A stretch of 64,000 nucleotides of DNA from a virus: positions 1-64,000 of the IMG/VR virus record IMGVR_UViG_3300032240_000979; one strand, given 5' to 3'. The notes under the pieces are model-generated. The model ran no database searches and was not told where the DNA came from. It saw nothing but the letters and a program-made list of their open reading frames with translations. The stretch's first letter is position 1. Each line of letters opens with the position of its first letter. The position numbers were made by a program, and so were the translations under genes. Positions 6,345-14,851 of this stretch are shown piece after piece.

Positions 6345-6566
6345 TTAAAGATATTTTGATTTTATTTCCCGAAATCTTTTGATAACTTCATCTAGTTTCT
6401 TTATCTCTGGTGAAGAATCTTCCATCCAAGAATTAACTGTGCGAAGTTCTGTTGCGTAAGGATATAAATCTTCTGCTATTGTTTGCCATTCATCTTGAGT
6501 CAAGAGCAGTTGGTGAATCAACTGCGCTGACTTGTCAGGATTTTGTTTTACCCATTCTATATTCAT
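6345..6566 (-). CDS. Small hypothetical protein
   Basis: The 73-residue helical protein starts MNIEWVKQNPDKSAQLIHQL. Its ATG at 6566 overlaps the upstream stop as ATGA, so translation is coupled to the 6563-6907 gene; this fixes the start. The sequence is acidic and helical with three Trp residues. Function is unknown. Confidence 0.6.
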   Translation of the reverse strand: MNIEWVKQNPDKSAQLIHQLLLTQDEWQTIAEDLYPYATELRTVNSWMEDSSPEIKKLDEVIKRFREIKSKYL

Positions 6567-6907
6567 CCTGCACTCCAAGTACGATGTTTCTCAGCGACCC
6601 ATTCATAACCATTAGACTCGCAAATAATCCATTGAACATCATCAGGTATCTCTACGATACTGATTGTGCAATAATCAGCAGAAAATCTTTCTGAACCAAT
6701 TTGTTCAAAGATTTTGATGAGAATAGGATCGTCGCGTAATAGTAAATGTAAACTAAGATTAAGTTCTTGAGGTAAAATAAGATATTCGCCCCAAGAAGGA
6801 TTTTCGGTGACTGTATAAGATATACCTTTTTCTTTTAAGTAAAGCTCTTTAGCTTCTAATGATAAAGAGAAACCACCAACATCAGTGTTAATTAGGATTT
6901 TTTGCAT
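6563..6907 (-). CDS. Conserved-type phage protein of unknown function
   Basis: This 114-residue protein begins MQKILINTDVGGFSLSLEA. It includes helical and beta parts (RDDPILIKIFEQIG, TISIVEIPDDVQW, ICESNGYEWVAEKHRTW) that I associate with a recurrent phage protein of unknown role. The start at 6907 is chosen because the longer frame would run into tRNA-Thr. It overlaps the next gene by four bases. Confidence 0.65.
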   Translation of the reverse strand: MQKILINTDVGGFSLSLEAKELYLKEKGISYTVTENPSWGEYLILPQELNLSLHLLLRDDPILIKIFEQIGSERFSADYCTISIVEIPDDVQWIICESNGYEWVAEKHRTWSAG

Positions 6908-6915
6908 ATATAAAA

Positions 6916-6990
6916 TGGAGCTTTCGATAAGAGTCGAACTTACAACTTCTTCATTACAAATGAAGTGCTCTACCATTGAGCTACGAAAGC
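6916..6990 (-). tRNA. tRNA-Thr (anticodon TGT)
   Basis: A 75-base minus-strand cloverleaf: acceptor GCTTTCG/CGAAAGC, anticodon stem CTTCA/TGAAG with loop TTTGTAA (anticodon TGT), and T-loop region GTTCGACTC. CCA is encoded. It lies 8 bases upstream of the gene at 6563-6907. Confidence 0.93.
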
Positions 6991-7099
6991 TAATTGATTT
7001 ACCAGCGATTTCGTTTAGTAAAATAGTTTGGTCGATTCCATAAGTGGCATACCACGATTATGAAAATCAAGATTGATAACATTATGTGTAATATATTAT

Positions 7100-7363
7100 A
7101 TGGATAGTCCCCGATTATTACAAGCAGATATACATAATAATTATAGCATCGTGTCTGGAGATTGGTCTAGCTATAAGACACAAATCACTGGACTATACTC
7201 TGCTACTGGTTACGCCGCTTCTGGCAATGCAACTTTCGGGGATTTCTCCGATCATTTAGTTAGAGAATACAATCACAAGATCGAACGGTTGGGGATGCCA
7301 ACAGGCTTATTCATTCGACCTTATGATGCTGGTTATAGATTAACTGGTATTGCTATCAGTTAA
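7100..7363 (+). CDS. Isolated plus-strand small protein of unknown function
   Basis: The 87-residue frame starts MDSPRLLQADIHNNYS and runs through SGDWSSYKTQITGLYSATG to DAGYRLTGIAIS. Amino-acid composition looks like a real protein (Gly, Tyr and Trp in ordered patterns). It is one of only two plus-strand genes in the left part and its end overlaps the converging gene by 24 bases. A small perfect inverted repeat GTGG-CATA-CCAC (7044-7055) lies upstream and could be an operator. The ATG at 7100 is preferred over an upstream TTG. Confidence 0.55.
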   Translation: MDSPRLLQADIHNNYSIVSGDWSSYKTQITGLYSATGYAASGNATFGDFSDHLVREYNHKIERLGMPTGLFIRPYDAGYRLTGIAIS

Positions 7364-7684
7364 AGTCTTTTCTTGTTTGCCTTTGATATAGGCAGACATT
7401 AAGACGCAGTAGTTTAGAATATCCAAGATAGCGTCCTCATAGCCTTCATTTGCGACCAAGAGCTTTCCATCTTGGGCAAACGTGCTAAGACGAGATACCT
7501 TGTCTATAATACGAACGAGGAAACCTTGCTCGGTGGTGCAGACGCCCATAGCTTCGCACCGCTGGAAGTTGGCGAATGGAACGTCGCCTTTGCTTCCTGC
7601 GTAGTCGTTGTTTTTGGTCTGCATGATCTCAAATGCTCGCTTACAGAGCAGATGGTGATGCTCAAACAGGTCTTGTCTATTCAT
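7340..7684 (-). CDS. Nucleotide modification associated domain 1 (DUF1599-like) protein
   Basis: The 114-residue protein carries KNNDYAGSKGDVPFANFQ, then GFLVRIIDKVSRLSTF, then EDAILDILNYCVLMSAYI. This series matches the all-helical family named nucleotide modification associated domain 1, found in phages near nucleotide or base-modification genes and fold-related to NTP pyrophosphohydrolases. The exact reaction is not known to me. The acidic residues in the last two blocks suit metal-nucleotide binding. thyX and a deaminase elsewhere in the window may be functional partners. Confidence 0.75.
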   Translation of the reverse strand: MNRQDLFEHHHLLCKRAFEIMQTKNNDYAGSKGDVPFANFQRCEAMGVCTTEQGFLVRIIDKVSRLSTFAQDGKLLVANEGYEDAILDILNYCVLMSAYIKGKQEKTLTDSNTS

Positions 7685-7706
7685 GGTGAATAAAAATTAA
7701 TTTAAA

Positions 7707-8018
7707 TTACTCGCCTTTGATAACTTTTAGTCTCACTCTTGAGAGCAAAGAAACTACATCTTTAGAATCCACCACAACAGGAACGTTGCGCTGAATCTTG
7801 CCAGAGGCATCTTTGAAGGCGTGAACGATTTGATAAGGCTCTTCTGTTCTCGCCGTTTCAGAAGTAAAACAATGTGCAGCCCATGCTGCGGCATTATCCA
7901 AGGCGAAATCATAGAAGTTAATGCAGTTGCGAAGTGTGCCGTCTCGTTCAAGATTCCAAATCTCAAACCAGTTACGGTTAGCTTCTACTCCATTAGTTGT
8001 TAGTTGTAGTGTATCCAT
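7707..8018 (-). CDS. Hypothetical protein
   Basis: The 103-residue protein begins MDTLQLTTNGVEANRNWFEI, with mixed helices and strands and several Trp residues (AAAWAAHCF). It lies 5 bases downstream of the gene at 8024-8320 and is part of the run that starts at rIIA. No family is recognised. Confidence 0.55.
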   Translation of the reverse strand: MDTLQLTTNGVEANRNWFEIWNLERDGTLRNCINFYDFALDNAAAWAAHCFTSETARTEEPYQIVHAFKDASGKIQRNVPVVVDSKDVVSLLSRVRLKVIKGE

Positions 8019-8023
8019 TAGTT

Positions 8024-8320
8024 TTAATCGTGAAAAGATTGTTTAACAATATCGTGAGGATATTCAGCTTTATTAATAGATTGAAGTTCATTCGCTCTAG
8101 TAATCATGTAGTGATGAATAAAATGGCGAGTCTCCCAATCTAATAGGCGACCTTCCTCTTGAGGAAGTCCTTGAAGAACTTCGTCAAGATTTAGGTCAAA
8201 GCTCAAGCACAAGGCTTGAATCTTACGATAAATGCCGATCTCTTTATACTTTAGTAGAGCAAAGGCAATATCGAGTTCAATCATATTGGCGTTTTCTAGT
8301 TTTTCGACGAGTGGGTTCAT
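8024..8320 (-). CDS. Hypothetical protein downstream of rIIB
   Basis: The 98-residue helical protein begins MNPLVEKLENANMIELDIAFALL and ends in a His/Asp-containing tail. Its ATG lies just after the rIIB stop, so it probably shares the rII transcript. No membrane segment or motif is visible. Confidence 0.55.
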   Translation of the reverse strand: MNPLVEKLENANMIELDIAFALLKYKEIGIYRKIQALCLSFDLNLDEVLQGLPQEEGRLLDWETRHFIHHYMITRANELQSINKAEYPHDIVKQSFHD

Positions 8321-8321
8321 A

Positions 8322-9422
8322 TTAGAACGATTCTACAATCGACGCTTCAGCAGCGGTGATTCTTGTGTTATCGGACTTGAGAATACCTTCATTGGTATCA
8401 TAGTCCAATTCAAAGATAATGTCAGCGAGTTCATCGTAAGTAACATCGTAATTTGATAGAGCAGAGGTCATGATATAGTTCAGTGATGGATAAATACCTT
8501 TGTCGATATAGGTCGAGATGATAGCATCAACCTTTAGTTTGATAGCTTCTTGACGCCAATCAATCTCGCTGGAGTTGTCTTTATCACAGTCGCAGTGACC
8601 GCAATCACTATCGCAATCATAATCATCGTCTTCGCTATCATCTGTGCTATATACGGGCTCGTTGATCTCTTTTCGCTCTGGAGTAATATCGGAGATAACT
8701 TTATATTTGCTCACGCGCAACTTTTGGAAAGAACAGTCAGTTGGAACGCTTACGGCATCGGCAGGATTAACTTCAACGACGAGCAAACGTCCAGTTGAGC
8801 CAGCCCAATTTTTAGCGTAATCAAAGCTGCCAACGTGCAAGCCAAAGGAGCAGTGATTGTCTTTGTTATCGTCAACAGAGCGGCGAGCAACTTCAATCGT
8901 TGAGCCAAGAGTGTTGAGGATGTGGCCTTGCTCGTTCACTTTGCCTTGAATAACGACGGTATCTTTATTGCCGCTGCTGGAATAAAAATCATTTTTAACT
9001 CCTTTGTAAGCGAGGAAATTTCCTTCTGCAGTAATAGGAAGCGACTTGTAAGACAAGAACGAATAGAGTTCGTTGACTGAATTAGCCGAGACGTTAGACA
9101 TGAGTTTGTCGATGAAGTTCAACAAAGGTTCAGCGTCTTTAGCTCCAGCTTTAAGCAACTCAAATAGCTTTGCGACGACAACGCCATGCAGCTTTTCGTT
9201 ACCATAGAAAAGTTCGCCATCAACAACGCGAAGTGCGCCATGAGAGAAGTTGACGATCTTGTGTTCAATACTAAGAAGCGAAGGAACTTCAGAGTAATTA
9301 GCGTCGATCAAGGCTTTACGGAGAGCAAAGAAGTTCGGATTGGACTTCTCGATGGTGTGAGGACGACCATTAACGAAAACGGTAATAGAATCGTCGCGCA
9401 TGATATAGGCTGGCTTATTCAT
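8322..9422 (-). CDS. rIIB: rIIB-like protein
   Basis: The 366-residue protein contains the rIIB signature: NSVNELYSFLSYKSLPITAEG then NFLAYKGV (about 114-142), and later CSFGLHVGSFDYA and VNPADAVSVPTDC with KLRVSKYKV. In T4, rIIB works with rIIA at the membrane in lysis timing and in exclusion by lambda Rex. It directly follows an rIIA homologue, which confirms the call. An unusual Asp/Cys-rich stretch (about residues 261-282, with five Cys) interrupts the C-terminal part and could bind metal. A helical C-terminus follows. Confidence 0.88.
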   Translation of the reverse strand: MNKPAYIMRDDSITVFVNGRPHTIEKSNPNFFALRKALIDANYSEVPSLLSIEHKIVNFSHGALRVVDGELFYGNEKLHGVVVAKLFELLKAGAKDAEPLLNFIDKLMSNVSANSVNELYSFLSYKSLPITAEGNFLAYKGVKNDFYSSSGNKDTVVIQGKVNEQGHILNTLGSTIEVARRSVDDNKDNHCSFGLHVGSFDYAKNWAGSTGRLLVVEVNPADAVSVPTDCSFQKLRVSKYKVISDITPERKEINEPVYSTDDSEDDDYDCDSDCGHCDCDKDNSSEIDWRQEAIKLKVDAIISTYIDKGIYPSLNYIMTSALSNYDVTYDELADIIFELDYDTNEGILKSDNTRITAAEASIVESF

Positions 9423-9441
9423 AATAGTAGGTATTAGTTTT

Positions 9442-11601
9442 TTAGTTTTGGTTTTTATCTATCAAGGAAATATATTCAAGGAAAGGAGGATAAGCGTTTT
9501 CGTCAATGTAGTAAGAGTAAGAGGTGCAGAAAATGTGATAAATAATTGGATATTTTTTTATCAAGACTTCAAATTGAGCGTCAATCTTATCTTTGTCAAT
9601 GCTTTTTACATCGTTATTTTCAAATTCGCTACGAAAATAGTTCAAGAAATTTAAAACAGATTGGTTTTTTTGACGTTTATCATAATCAAATTTCTTACCA
9701 CTTGGATTCAAGAATAAAAACAAAAGATGATCGTTTTTAAGTTGATTGGTTATATTGTTAATCGCGTTACGGTTTTTAAACTTATTAATACGATAGTTAT
9801 GATCGTTATCTTCTACAATGAAATCTTTTTGGTTTTTTAATTCTTTTTTAACATAGTCAGAGATCAAAGTCTCAACATTAATAGCATTTTCGCCAAGTTT
9901 AGAATCGTCGAAAACACCATAGACGCAACTATCGTCAGAAGTGATATATTGTTTATCAAGAATCTCAAGATTAATAGCATCGCGGAAAAGTTCGCCGCAA
10001 TTACCGCGACCAAAAGATTTGCCGAGAATAGTAAATGTATTGTTACGATCAATAGTTTTTAGATTAACGTAATAAAATTTAGTTTGCGGCAGAGCGATCT
10101 TCTGAATAAATGGGCGAGTGTTGTAAGAATACTGTTTCCACACAATAATGCCTTCTTTAGTTTCAGCTTTATCAGCTTTAAACTCTTGTGTAGTAGAAGA
10201 AAGGAAAATACGATTGCAGGAAGTATAGCTAGTTAAAAATTCTTTGGCTTGCTCTGGAGTCAATACATAAACAGAAAAGCCTCTTGTATAACCTTGTTTG
10301 CCTAAATTATTTTGAATCCATTTAGCCTTAGCAAAAAGATTTTTCTTGTTATCAGCTATCAAAATAGCGGTACTGATCTCCGCTTGAGCGTAAAAACGAA
10401 CAGGATGGAGTTGAGCTTTATCATTTGCCTTTAGATTTCTCGCTGTAAAGTTGTTGTTCTTGTTGACTGTATAAGTAGAATCAATAACGTGAGCTTTATA
10501 TGGAGTTAGCTCAACTTTATCTCCATTAGCGGCATTAAACACAAATGGCATTTCAGTAGCTATCTGCTGTAAAACATAATTATCAGTAAGGTTGAGCATT
10601 TTTTCCATGAACTTCTCAACGTCTTGAATATCGTTGACTTCTTTCTGAAGCACAGAGCGAACATCTAACTGCAACTTCTCGAAAAAGTTGATGAGATTCT
10701 TCTTAGTGGATTCATTATACTCTAGTTGTTCTCTGGAGTGATGAAGCGAAAGAGTTCCAACAGGAGCAAACATCACAAACAATTTTGCACCGTGATGTAA
10801 TTTTAAAGAATTAAAAATAGGAATATGAGAGAGTTTATCGGAAAGAATATCCATGTCCAAAGGATAAGCGATGCCGCCCATAACAATTTTGACGGCACGA
10901 TTGGAGTAGCTATTAAGGACACGACCATAGACACTTTCAGCCATGACAACACCCCAAGAATCGTTTTTGATAATCCAATCAACAGAAGTAACAGTTAATC
11001 CACTAACTTTATATGGAGCAGTGGCGTGAACAAGAACTTTGTCACCAGCAACAAGAAAATTACCAATATCTTGCTGTTTAACCGCGACAGATATTTCGAC
11101 GCCGTTTGGTTCAGTGGTAGATTCTTCTGCGAGCTTGGTGAAACGAGTGTCGCCCACTTCATCGACATAAACAGAGATCACAATCTTCTCGCCGTTCTTG
11201 AAAGAGGTAACGGTGAAAGAGTCGGCGTAAGAAAGCGGAGCGAATCGACCAATACCGAAACCACCGATAGAAAGATTGTCATTACGTTTGGTCGAGCGAC
11301 CATACTTGGTATAAAGACCAAACAGTTCTTCTTCTGATAGACCAAAGCCAAAGTCGCGCACCGAATAGGTGTAGTCAAGTGAGGTTGGGAAATTGATTTT
11401 GATTGGCGTCAAAGATTTCGCGGTGTTGTTAGCGTCAACAGCGTTCGCCCACGTTTCGCGTACGGTGGCGAGAATCGTGTCGGAATAGTTGTTGCGGAGG
11501 AGTGAGGAAATGTAACGCATTTCGCTCGCTTCGATAGTAGCGATTTCAGATTTGAAATCGTGAGACTCAACGATGTTTCGGCTGGAGGATTTGATAATCA
11601 T
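9442..11601 (-). CDS. rIIA: rIIA-like protein (GHKL ATPase fold)
   Basis: The 719-residue protein opens with a GHKL ATPase-type N-terminus: ETWANAVDANN (N box, about 49-59), YSVRDFGFGLS (G1) and SIGGFGIGRFAPLSY (G2). This is the rIIA arrangement known from T4, whose product sits at the inner membrane and shapes lysis timing. The remainder (about 250-719) is long and largely unassigned. A candidate promoter lies 35 bases upstream of the ATG, and rIIB follows after 19 bases. Confidence 0.87.
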   Translation of the reverse strand: MIIKSSSRNIVESHDFKSEIATIEASEMRYISSLLRNNYSDTILATVRETWANAVDANNTAKSLTPIKINFPTSLDYTYSVRDFGFGLSEEELFGLYTKYGRSTKRNDNLSIGGFGIGRFAPLSYADSFTVTSFKNGEKIVISVYVDEVGDTRFTKLAEESTTEPNGVEISVAVKQQDIGNFLVAGDKVLVHATAPYKVSGLTVTSVDWIIKNDSWGVVMAESVYGRVLNSYSNRAVKIVMGGIAYPLDMDILSDKLSHIPIFNSLKLHHGAKLFVMFAPVGTLSLHHSREQLEYNESTKKNLINFFEKLQLDVRSVLQKEVNDIQDVEKFMEKMLNLTDNYVLQQIATEMPFVFNAANGDKVELTPYKAHVIDSTYTVNKNNNFTARNLKANDKAQLHPVRFYAQAEISTAILIADNKKNLFAKAKWIQNNLGKQGYTRGFSVYVLTPEQAKEFLTSYTSCNRIFLSSTTQEFKADKAETKEGIIVWKQYSYNTRPFIQKIALPQTKFYYVNLKTIDRNNTFTILGKSFGRGNCGELFRDAINLEILDKQYITSDDSCVYGVFDDSKLGENAINVETLISDYVKKELKNQKDFIVEDNDHNYRINKFKNRNAINNITNQLKNDHLLFLFLNPSGKKFDYDKRQKNQSVLNFLNYFRSEFENNDVKSIDKDKIDAQFEVLIKKYPIIYHIFCTSYSYYIDENAYPPFLEYISLIDKNQN

Positions 11602-11635
11602 GTTAGCAATTTGTTCAGTAATTTAATCTGCAACC

Positions 11636-11663
11636 ACTCTACCACACTTTTCTTATCCGTCAA
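11636..11663 (-). promoter_or_regulatory. Candidate sigma70 promoter upstream of rIIA
   Basis: TTGACG (11658-11663) and TAGAGT (11636-11641) are 16 bases apart on the minus strand, leaving a leader of about 28 bases before the rIIA ATG. The -35 overlaps the end of the upstream small gene. The -10 is a moderate match. Confidence 0.45.
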
Positions 11664-11908
11664 GTGGTTTTGATAATTTTTTTTAAATTTTTTTGAGAAA
11701 GTTCCAAAGCCTTGTTTTCCAGCCATTTAACGTGCGAAGAATTTTCGCAGAAAACAGAAAGCACCGAATTTTTATCAGAAGTATAGCTCGAAATTACGAA
11801 CTCAACGTGAAATTTGAACTGCTTCAAAAACTGATCTGAAACTTGCTCGTAAATCCCATAGACTTCCGAGAGGTTTTTAGAGGAGAAAATTTGGTGTTTA
11901 GTGTTCAT
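11660..11908 (-). CDS. Small hypothetical protein
   Basis: The 82-residue protein begins MNTKHQIFSSKNLSEVYGIYE and ends in a Lys-rich helix. It lies two bases after the gene at 11911-12273 and just before the rIIA promoter. No family is recognised. Confidence 0.5.
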   Translation of the reverse strand: MNTKHQIFSSKNLSEVYGIYEQVSDQFLKQFKFHVEFVISSYTSDKNSVLSVFCENSSHVKWLENKALELSQKNLKKIIKTT

Positions 11909-11910
11909 TT

Positions 11911-12273
11911 TTATTTAATTTTTAGTCCGAATCTTGGGTCGTTTGCTTGCTGAATCATATTAACGTAGTCAGTAAATTTTTCTAAGTGAATCCAAACTTT
12001 GCCGTGCTGTTCGATCTCTTTGTCGCTGTAACCTTGTGAGATCATATTCTCCATTTGGTTTTTATTCAGCACCAAAAACTCCACCGTGTTCTTCCTGTAA
12101 TTTGGGCAGATGATCGAGTAAAGATGCTCGGTCTGAACTTCTACGCCAACGTATTTTTTTTCACTGGCAGAATCTGCCAGAGGCATTGGTTCGGTTCTGA
12201 ATCCGATTCGCGTTCTAAAAAGAAAATCAGTTGTTCTCTTTGCTACTAGGTCTATTTCTGTTTGTAGGTTCAT
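11911..12273 (-). CDS. Hypothetical protein downstream of the UV endonuclease
   Basis: The 120-residue protein has a beta-rich centre (KYVGVEVQTEHLYSIICP, VEFLVLNK) and a helical C-terminus. Its ATG overlaps the stop of the UvdE-like gene by four bases, so the two are translationally coupled. Function is unknown; a link to DNA repair is only by position. Confidence 0.55.
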   Translation of the reverse strand: MNLQTEIDLVAKRTTDFLFRTRIGFRTEPMPLADSASEKKYVGVEVQTEHLYSIICPNYRKNTVEFLVLNKNQMENMISQGYSDKEIEQHGKVWIHLEKFTDYVNMIQQANDPRFGLKIK

Positions 12274-13175
12274 AAGTGATACTCTAAATTTAAAAGTTGG
12301 AAAATAGCTTTGTCTTTACCTTTGAGTTCTACATCGAAGAAAACGTTTTTGCCGTAGCTGTTAGGTTTGCCAGTTGGCATATCAGCGTGCTTGCGCGTGC
12401 CGTCAATACCTTCGGAGTAATGAAACAAAGGAGCGGTATTCCAAGTAGAGTAAGCGAGATTAAAATCTTCTTCATCAGTTGTGCCAGAGTTGCAGAATTG
12501 ACGATGGAGAGAGTCGTAGGTCACAGGAATTCCGTTGGTGAGGAAAAAATGTTTGTGCAAGTTGGCGACGTTCCATGAGCCACCAACGTTGTCATTAACC
12601 TCGACGACAAGACGAGATTTTACGTTGTCTGGAAGCGAGCGGTAATTAGAGAGAAAACGTTTAGAAATTTCTTCGCAGTCGCCATCTTGACGACAATGAA
12701 TGTTGAGCGGCGAACGATAGTCTTGAGGCAAGTCAATCAAATCAAATATCTCGGCGTGAGAAATTAAATCGCGCACGCTGTTGCTGATTGCATCAGGATT
12801 TTGACTGGTGAGCGTAATGTATTCTGAAGGATGAGCGGAGACTCTAACGCCACTAGACTTGATCTCATTGGCGATTCTGTGCAAGGCATCACGCATATCA
12901 GGCCAATCAGGTAAATCTTGCAGACGAAGATTAACGTCAGGATGATTGATAACAGGCGTCAAACTAGAGGACAATCGGTAGCCAGCAATGCCGTAGCTAT
13001 GGCAATGCTTGATGATTTGATGCGTGATAAAAAAATTATGGAGGATGCGCTTGCTGAGAACGCGAATAGCCTCGTCTCGATTCATAGACAGAAAACGAGT
13101 GAGAGTCATAGTTTCAAACTTGAAGCCTTTGTGCTCGGCAAGGATTTCGGATATGCAACAGAGAGATAGTTTCAT
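12270..13175 (-). CDS. UV-damage endonuclease (UvdE/UvsE family)
   Basis: The 301-residue protein begins MKLSLCCIS and follows the UvdE TIM-barrel plan: SYGIAGYRLSSSLTP (about 60-75), VSAHPSEYITL (metal-ligand His), NIHCRQDGD, VEVNDNVGGSWN (metal-ligand Glu), PVTYDSLHRQF, and LFHYSEGIDG followed by KHADMP. Members nick DNA 5' of UV photoproducts using divalent metals. A phage copy would repair its own damaged DNA. It is normal length for the family. An inverted repeat AGCTAGA/TCTAGCT (13183-13206) sits just upstream and might be a regulatory hairpin. Confidence 0.87.
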   Translation of the reverse strand: MKLSLCCISEILAEHKGFKFETMTLTRFLSMNRDEAIRVLSKRILHNFFITHQIIKHCHSYGIAGYRLSSSLTPVINHPDVNLRLQDLPDWPDMRDALHRIANEIKSSGVRVSAHPSEYITLTSQNPDAISNSVRDLISHAEIFDLIDLPQDYRSPLNIHCRQDGDCEEISKRFLSNYRSLPDNVKSRLVVEVNDNVGGSWNVANLHKHFFLTNGIPVTYDSLHRQFCNSGTTDEEDFNLAYSTWNTAPLFHYSEGIDGTRKHADMPTGKPNSYGKNVFFDVELKGKDKAIFQLLNLEYHL

Positions 13176-13217
13176 ACAAGAGAGCTAGATCATAAACCGT
13201 CTAGCTTGTCAATGGTT

Positions 13218-13721
13218 TTACTGGTCAAGATTGAATTTTTGTAGCTTACCGATCTGCAAATTCAAACAGTCTGCTGGATAGTAATAGAGCTTGTGAGCAG
13301 GAGAAGATTCGTCCAGTTCTCCTTTTTTACAGCTCAAAGATTGATTTAAAAATGATTTTTTATTCATGTAACCAAGAATCCAGCCTTTTGAATAGTCTTT
13401 AAGAATACTGGTGAATAAATAATAATCGCACTTCTGTAAGGTGTTAAACTGATAAACTGTGCAGTTATAAGAAGATTTAGGTCTAACTGTACGTTCTTTG
13501 GCTTTGATTTCAAAACGTTTTCCTTTGTTTGATTTCCAGTCAGAGTTGTAATCTTCGTGAGAGATGATTTCGCCGCCGAGAGCTTCCTGAACCATTAAGT
13601 CAGAGATCATGGCGATTTTCCAGCCATCGCCGTCTCGGATGGAGTTTTTTAATTTTGGCTTATCTTCCGCTAATTCTAATGCGGTGGCGACGAGCTGCGG
13701 GTGTAGATCTATTTCTATCAT
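13218..13721 (-). CDS. Restriction-endonuclease-like PD-(D/E)XK protein
   Basis: The 167-residue protein contains GGEIISHEDYNSDWKSNKG followed by RFEIKAKER. This resembles the catalytic core of restriction-like nucleases, an Asp before a strand and then Glu-x-Lys. A second part (YQFNTLQKCDYYLF, KGWILGYMNKKSF) also fits that fold. No methyltransferase partner is nearby, so it may attack host DNA, recycle nucleotides or act as a homing-type nuclease. The catalytic assignment is from motif reading only. Confidence 0.6.
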   Translation of the reverse strand: MIEIDLHPQLVATALELAEDKPKLKNSIRDGDGWKIAMISDLMVQEALGGEIISHEDYNSDWKSNKGKRFEIKAKERTVRPKSSYNCTVYQFNTLQKCDYYLFTSILKDYSKGWILGYMNKKSFLNQSLSCKKGELDESSPAHKLYYYPADCLNLQIGKLQKFNLDQ

Positions 13722-13796
13722 TTATTTGTCCTAAAAGTGTTCGTGTTTGGTTCTGATATATATCTTATTTGCGATTTTTTGATTCGTGTTTGAAAC

Positions 13797-13871
13797 TGGA
13801 GCGACAGGTGGGGGTCGAACCCACGACAGCTTCTTTGGAAAAGAAGGACTCTACCACTGAGCTACTGTCGC
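13797..13871 (-). tRNA. tRNA-Gly (anticodon TCC)
   Basis: A 75-base minus-strand cloverleaf: acceptor GCGACAG/CTGTCGC, D-loop with CAGTGGTA, anticodon stem CTTCT/AGAAG with loop TTTCCAA (anticodon TCC), and T-arm GTGGGTTCGACCCCCAC. The discriminator is T, usual for Gly, and CCA is encoded. Confidence 0.94.
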
Positions 13872-13951
13872 TAAATTGAATTCCTACCATGCACCTAGTA
13901 ACCTTACGGCTAACACGGATAGAACCCGACATTCAATGCAAGTGGGAAAAT

Positions 13952-14353
13952 TTAATCATTTTCTGAAAATTGTTTCCTCCATTCATCATACTTAATCTTA
14001 GCGGCGTCAATAGCTGGGCGAATACCTTTTGCGCCGTTACTAAACTCAATCCATTCATAGCAACCGCGATTCTCTTTCTCTACGCTAATTCCAATTTGAA
14101 ATGGAACATTGAAATATGTTTCATCAGTATCATCAGGATGATCTTCAATGGTATAATAAGGTACGGAGCTTATGCTAGTGCCTCCATTTTGAAGAAATCT
14201 CTCTAACCAATTTAGGCGACTTTCTGCTTTATCTAAATTTTCAAACGCTTGCTTGAGTTGGTTTTCAAGCATAATCATTTTTTCATCTTGTTTTTTCCAA
14301 GATTCAATGTCTGCTCGCATTTTTTCTTCGGCGTCTTTGTCGTCTATATTCAT
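13952..14353 (-). CDS. Hypothetical coiled-coil protein
   Basis: The 133-residue protein begins MNIDDKDAEEKMRADIESWK. Residues about 8-52 form a charged helix with heptad-like Leu spacing, followed by a beta-rich acidic half. It ends about 80 bases before tRNA-Gly. No family is recognised. Confidence 0.55.
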   Translation of the reverse strand: MNIDDKDAEEKMRADIESWKKQDEKMIMLENQLKQAFENLDKAESRLNWLERFLQNGGTSISSVPYYTIEDHPDDTDETYFNVPFQIGISVEKENRGCYEWIEFSNGAKGIRPAIDAAKIKYDEWRKQFSEND

Positions 14354-14355
14354 AA

Positions 14356-14844
14356 TTAAACATATCCTTGTTCATCTACTATTGCCATAATAATCTTCTC
14401 TGCGTTCTCTTGAAAAGATGGATAAGCTAATGTGTTAAATGATTCGCCATGTTTATTTATAAACTTATCCCAGTCCTTCTTTTCTTCAAGAGTGAGAGGA
14501 TTTTTTTGAGGACGAGCTTCAGATGCTTTTCGGATAATGTCAACAAGTTTTTCTTCAATCAGACGAGCAGCAGCAGTAAGCGGTGCTTTCTCTGGATAAA
14601 TTTGCTGACGAATAGAGGTACATCCTTTATCAATCTTAATAAGCCAAAAGCCATCACGGAGACCATCGTAGGCATAGGGATCGTTTACAGGAACGTACTT
14701 CTTACCTACCTTGCGGTAAACCCGTTGATCTTCTTTAGCAGCAGCCCGTGCGGTTACATTATCAGTATCAAACTTATAGTTAAGCTGATCTCGCAAACGT
14801 TGGCACTCATCCTTGTAGTATTCTAATTCTTTATTCTTTTTCAT
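14356..14844 (-). CDS. Hypothetical protein
   Basis: The 162-residue protein begins with a charged helix (MKKNKELEYYKDECQRLRDQ). It contains VNDPYAYDGLRDGFWLIKID, a pattern reminiscent of small phage proteins of unknown role, and a helical C-terminus. It lies two bases upstream of the coiled-coil gene at 13952-14353. Function is unknown. Confidence 0.55.
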   Translation of the reverse strand: MKKNKELEYYKDECQRLRDQLNYKFDTDNVTARAAAKEDQRVYRKVGKKYVPVNDPYAYDGLRDGFWLIKIDKGCTSIRQQIYPEKAPLTAAARLIEEKLVDIIRKASEARPQKNPLTLEEKKDWDKFINKHGESFNTLAYPSFQENAEKIIMAIVDEQGYV

Positions 14845-14851
14845 AGTTTTT

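Noticed and set aside
6452-6694. 80-residue plus-strand frame
   Set aside because: It is antisense to two coupled minus-strand genes that have good start and overlap signals.
12164-12180. Inverted repeat CTGGCAG/CTGCCAG
   Set aside because: It is within a gene, short, with a three-base loop and no T-run; no evidence of function.
13880-13945. tRNA-like segment next to tRNA-Gly
   Set aside because: A GGGTTCTATCC stretch resembles a T-arm, but acceptor and anticodon stems cannot be formed.
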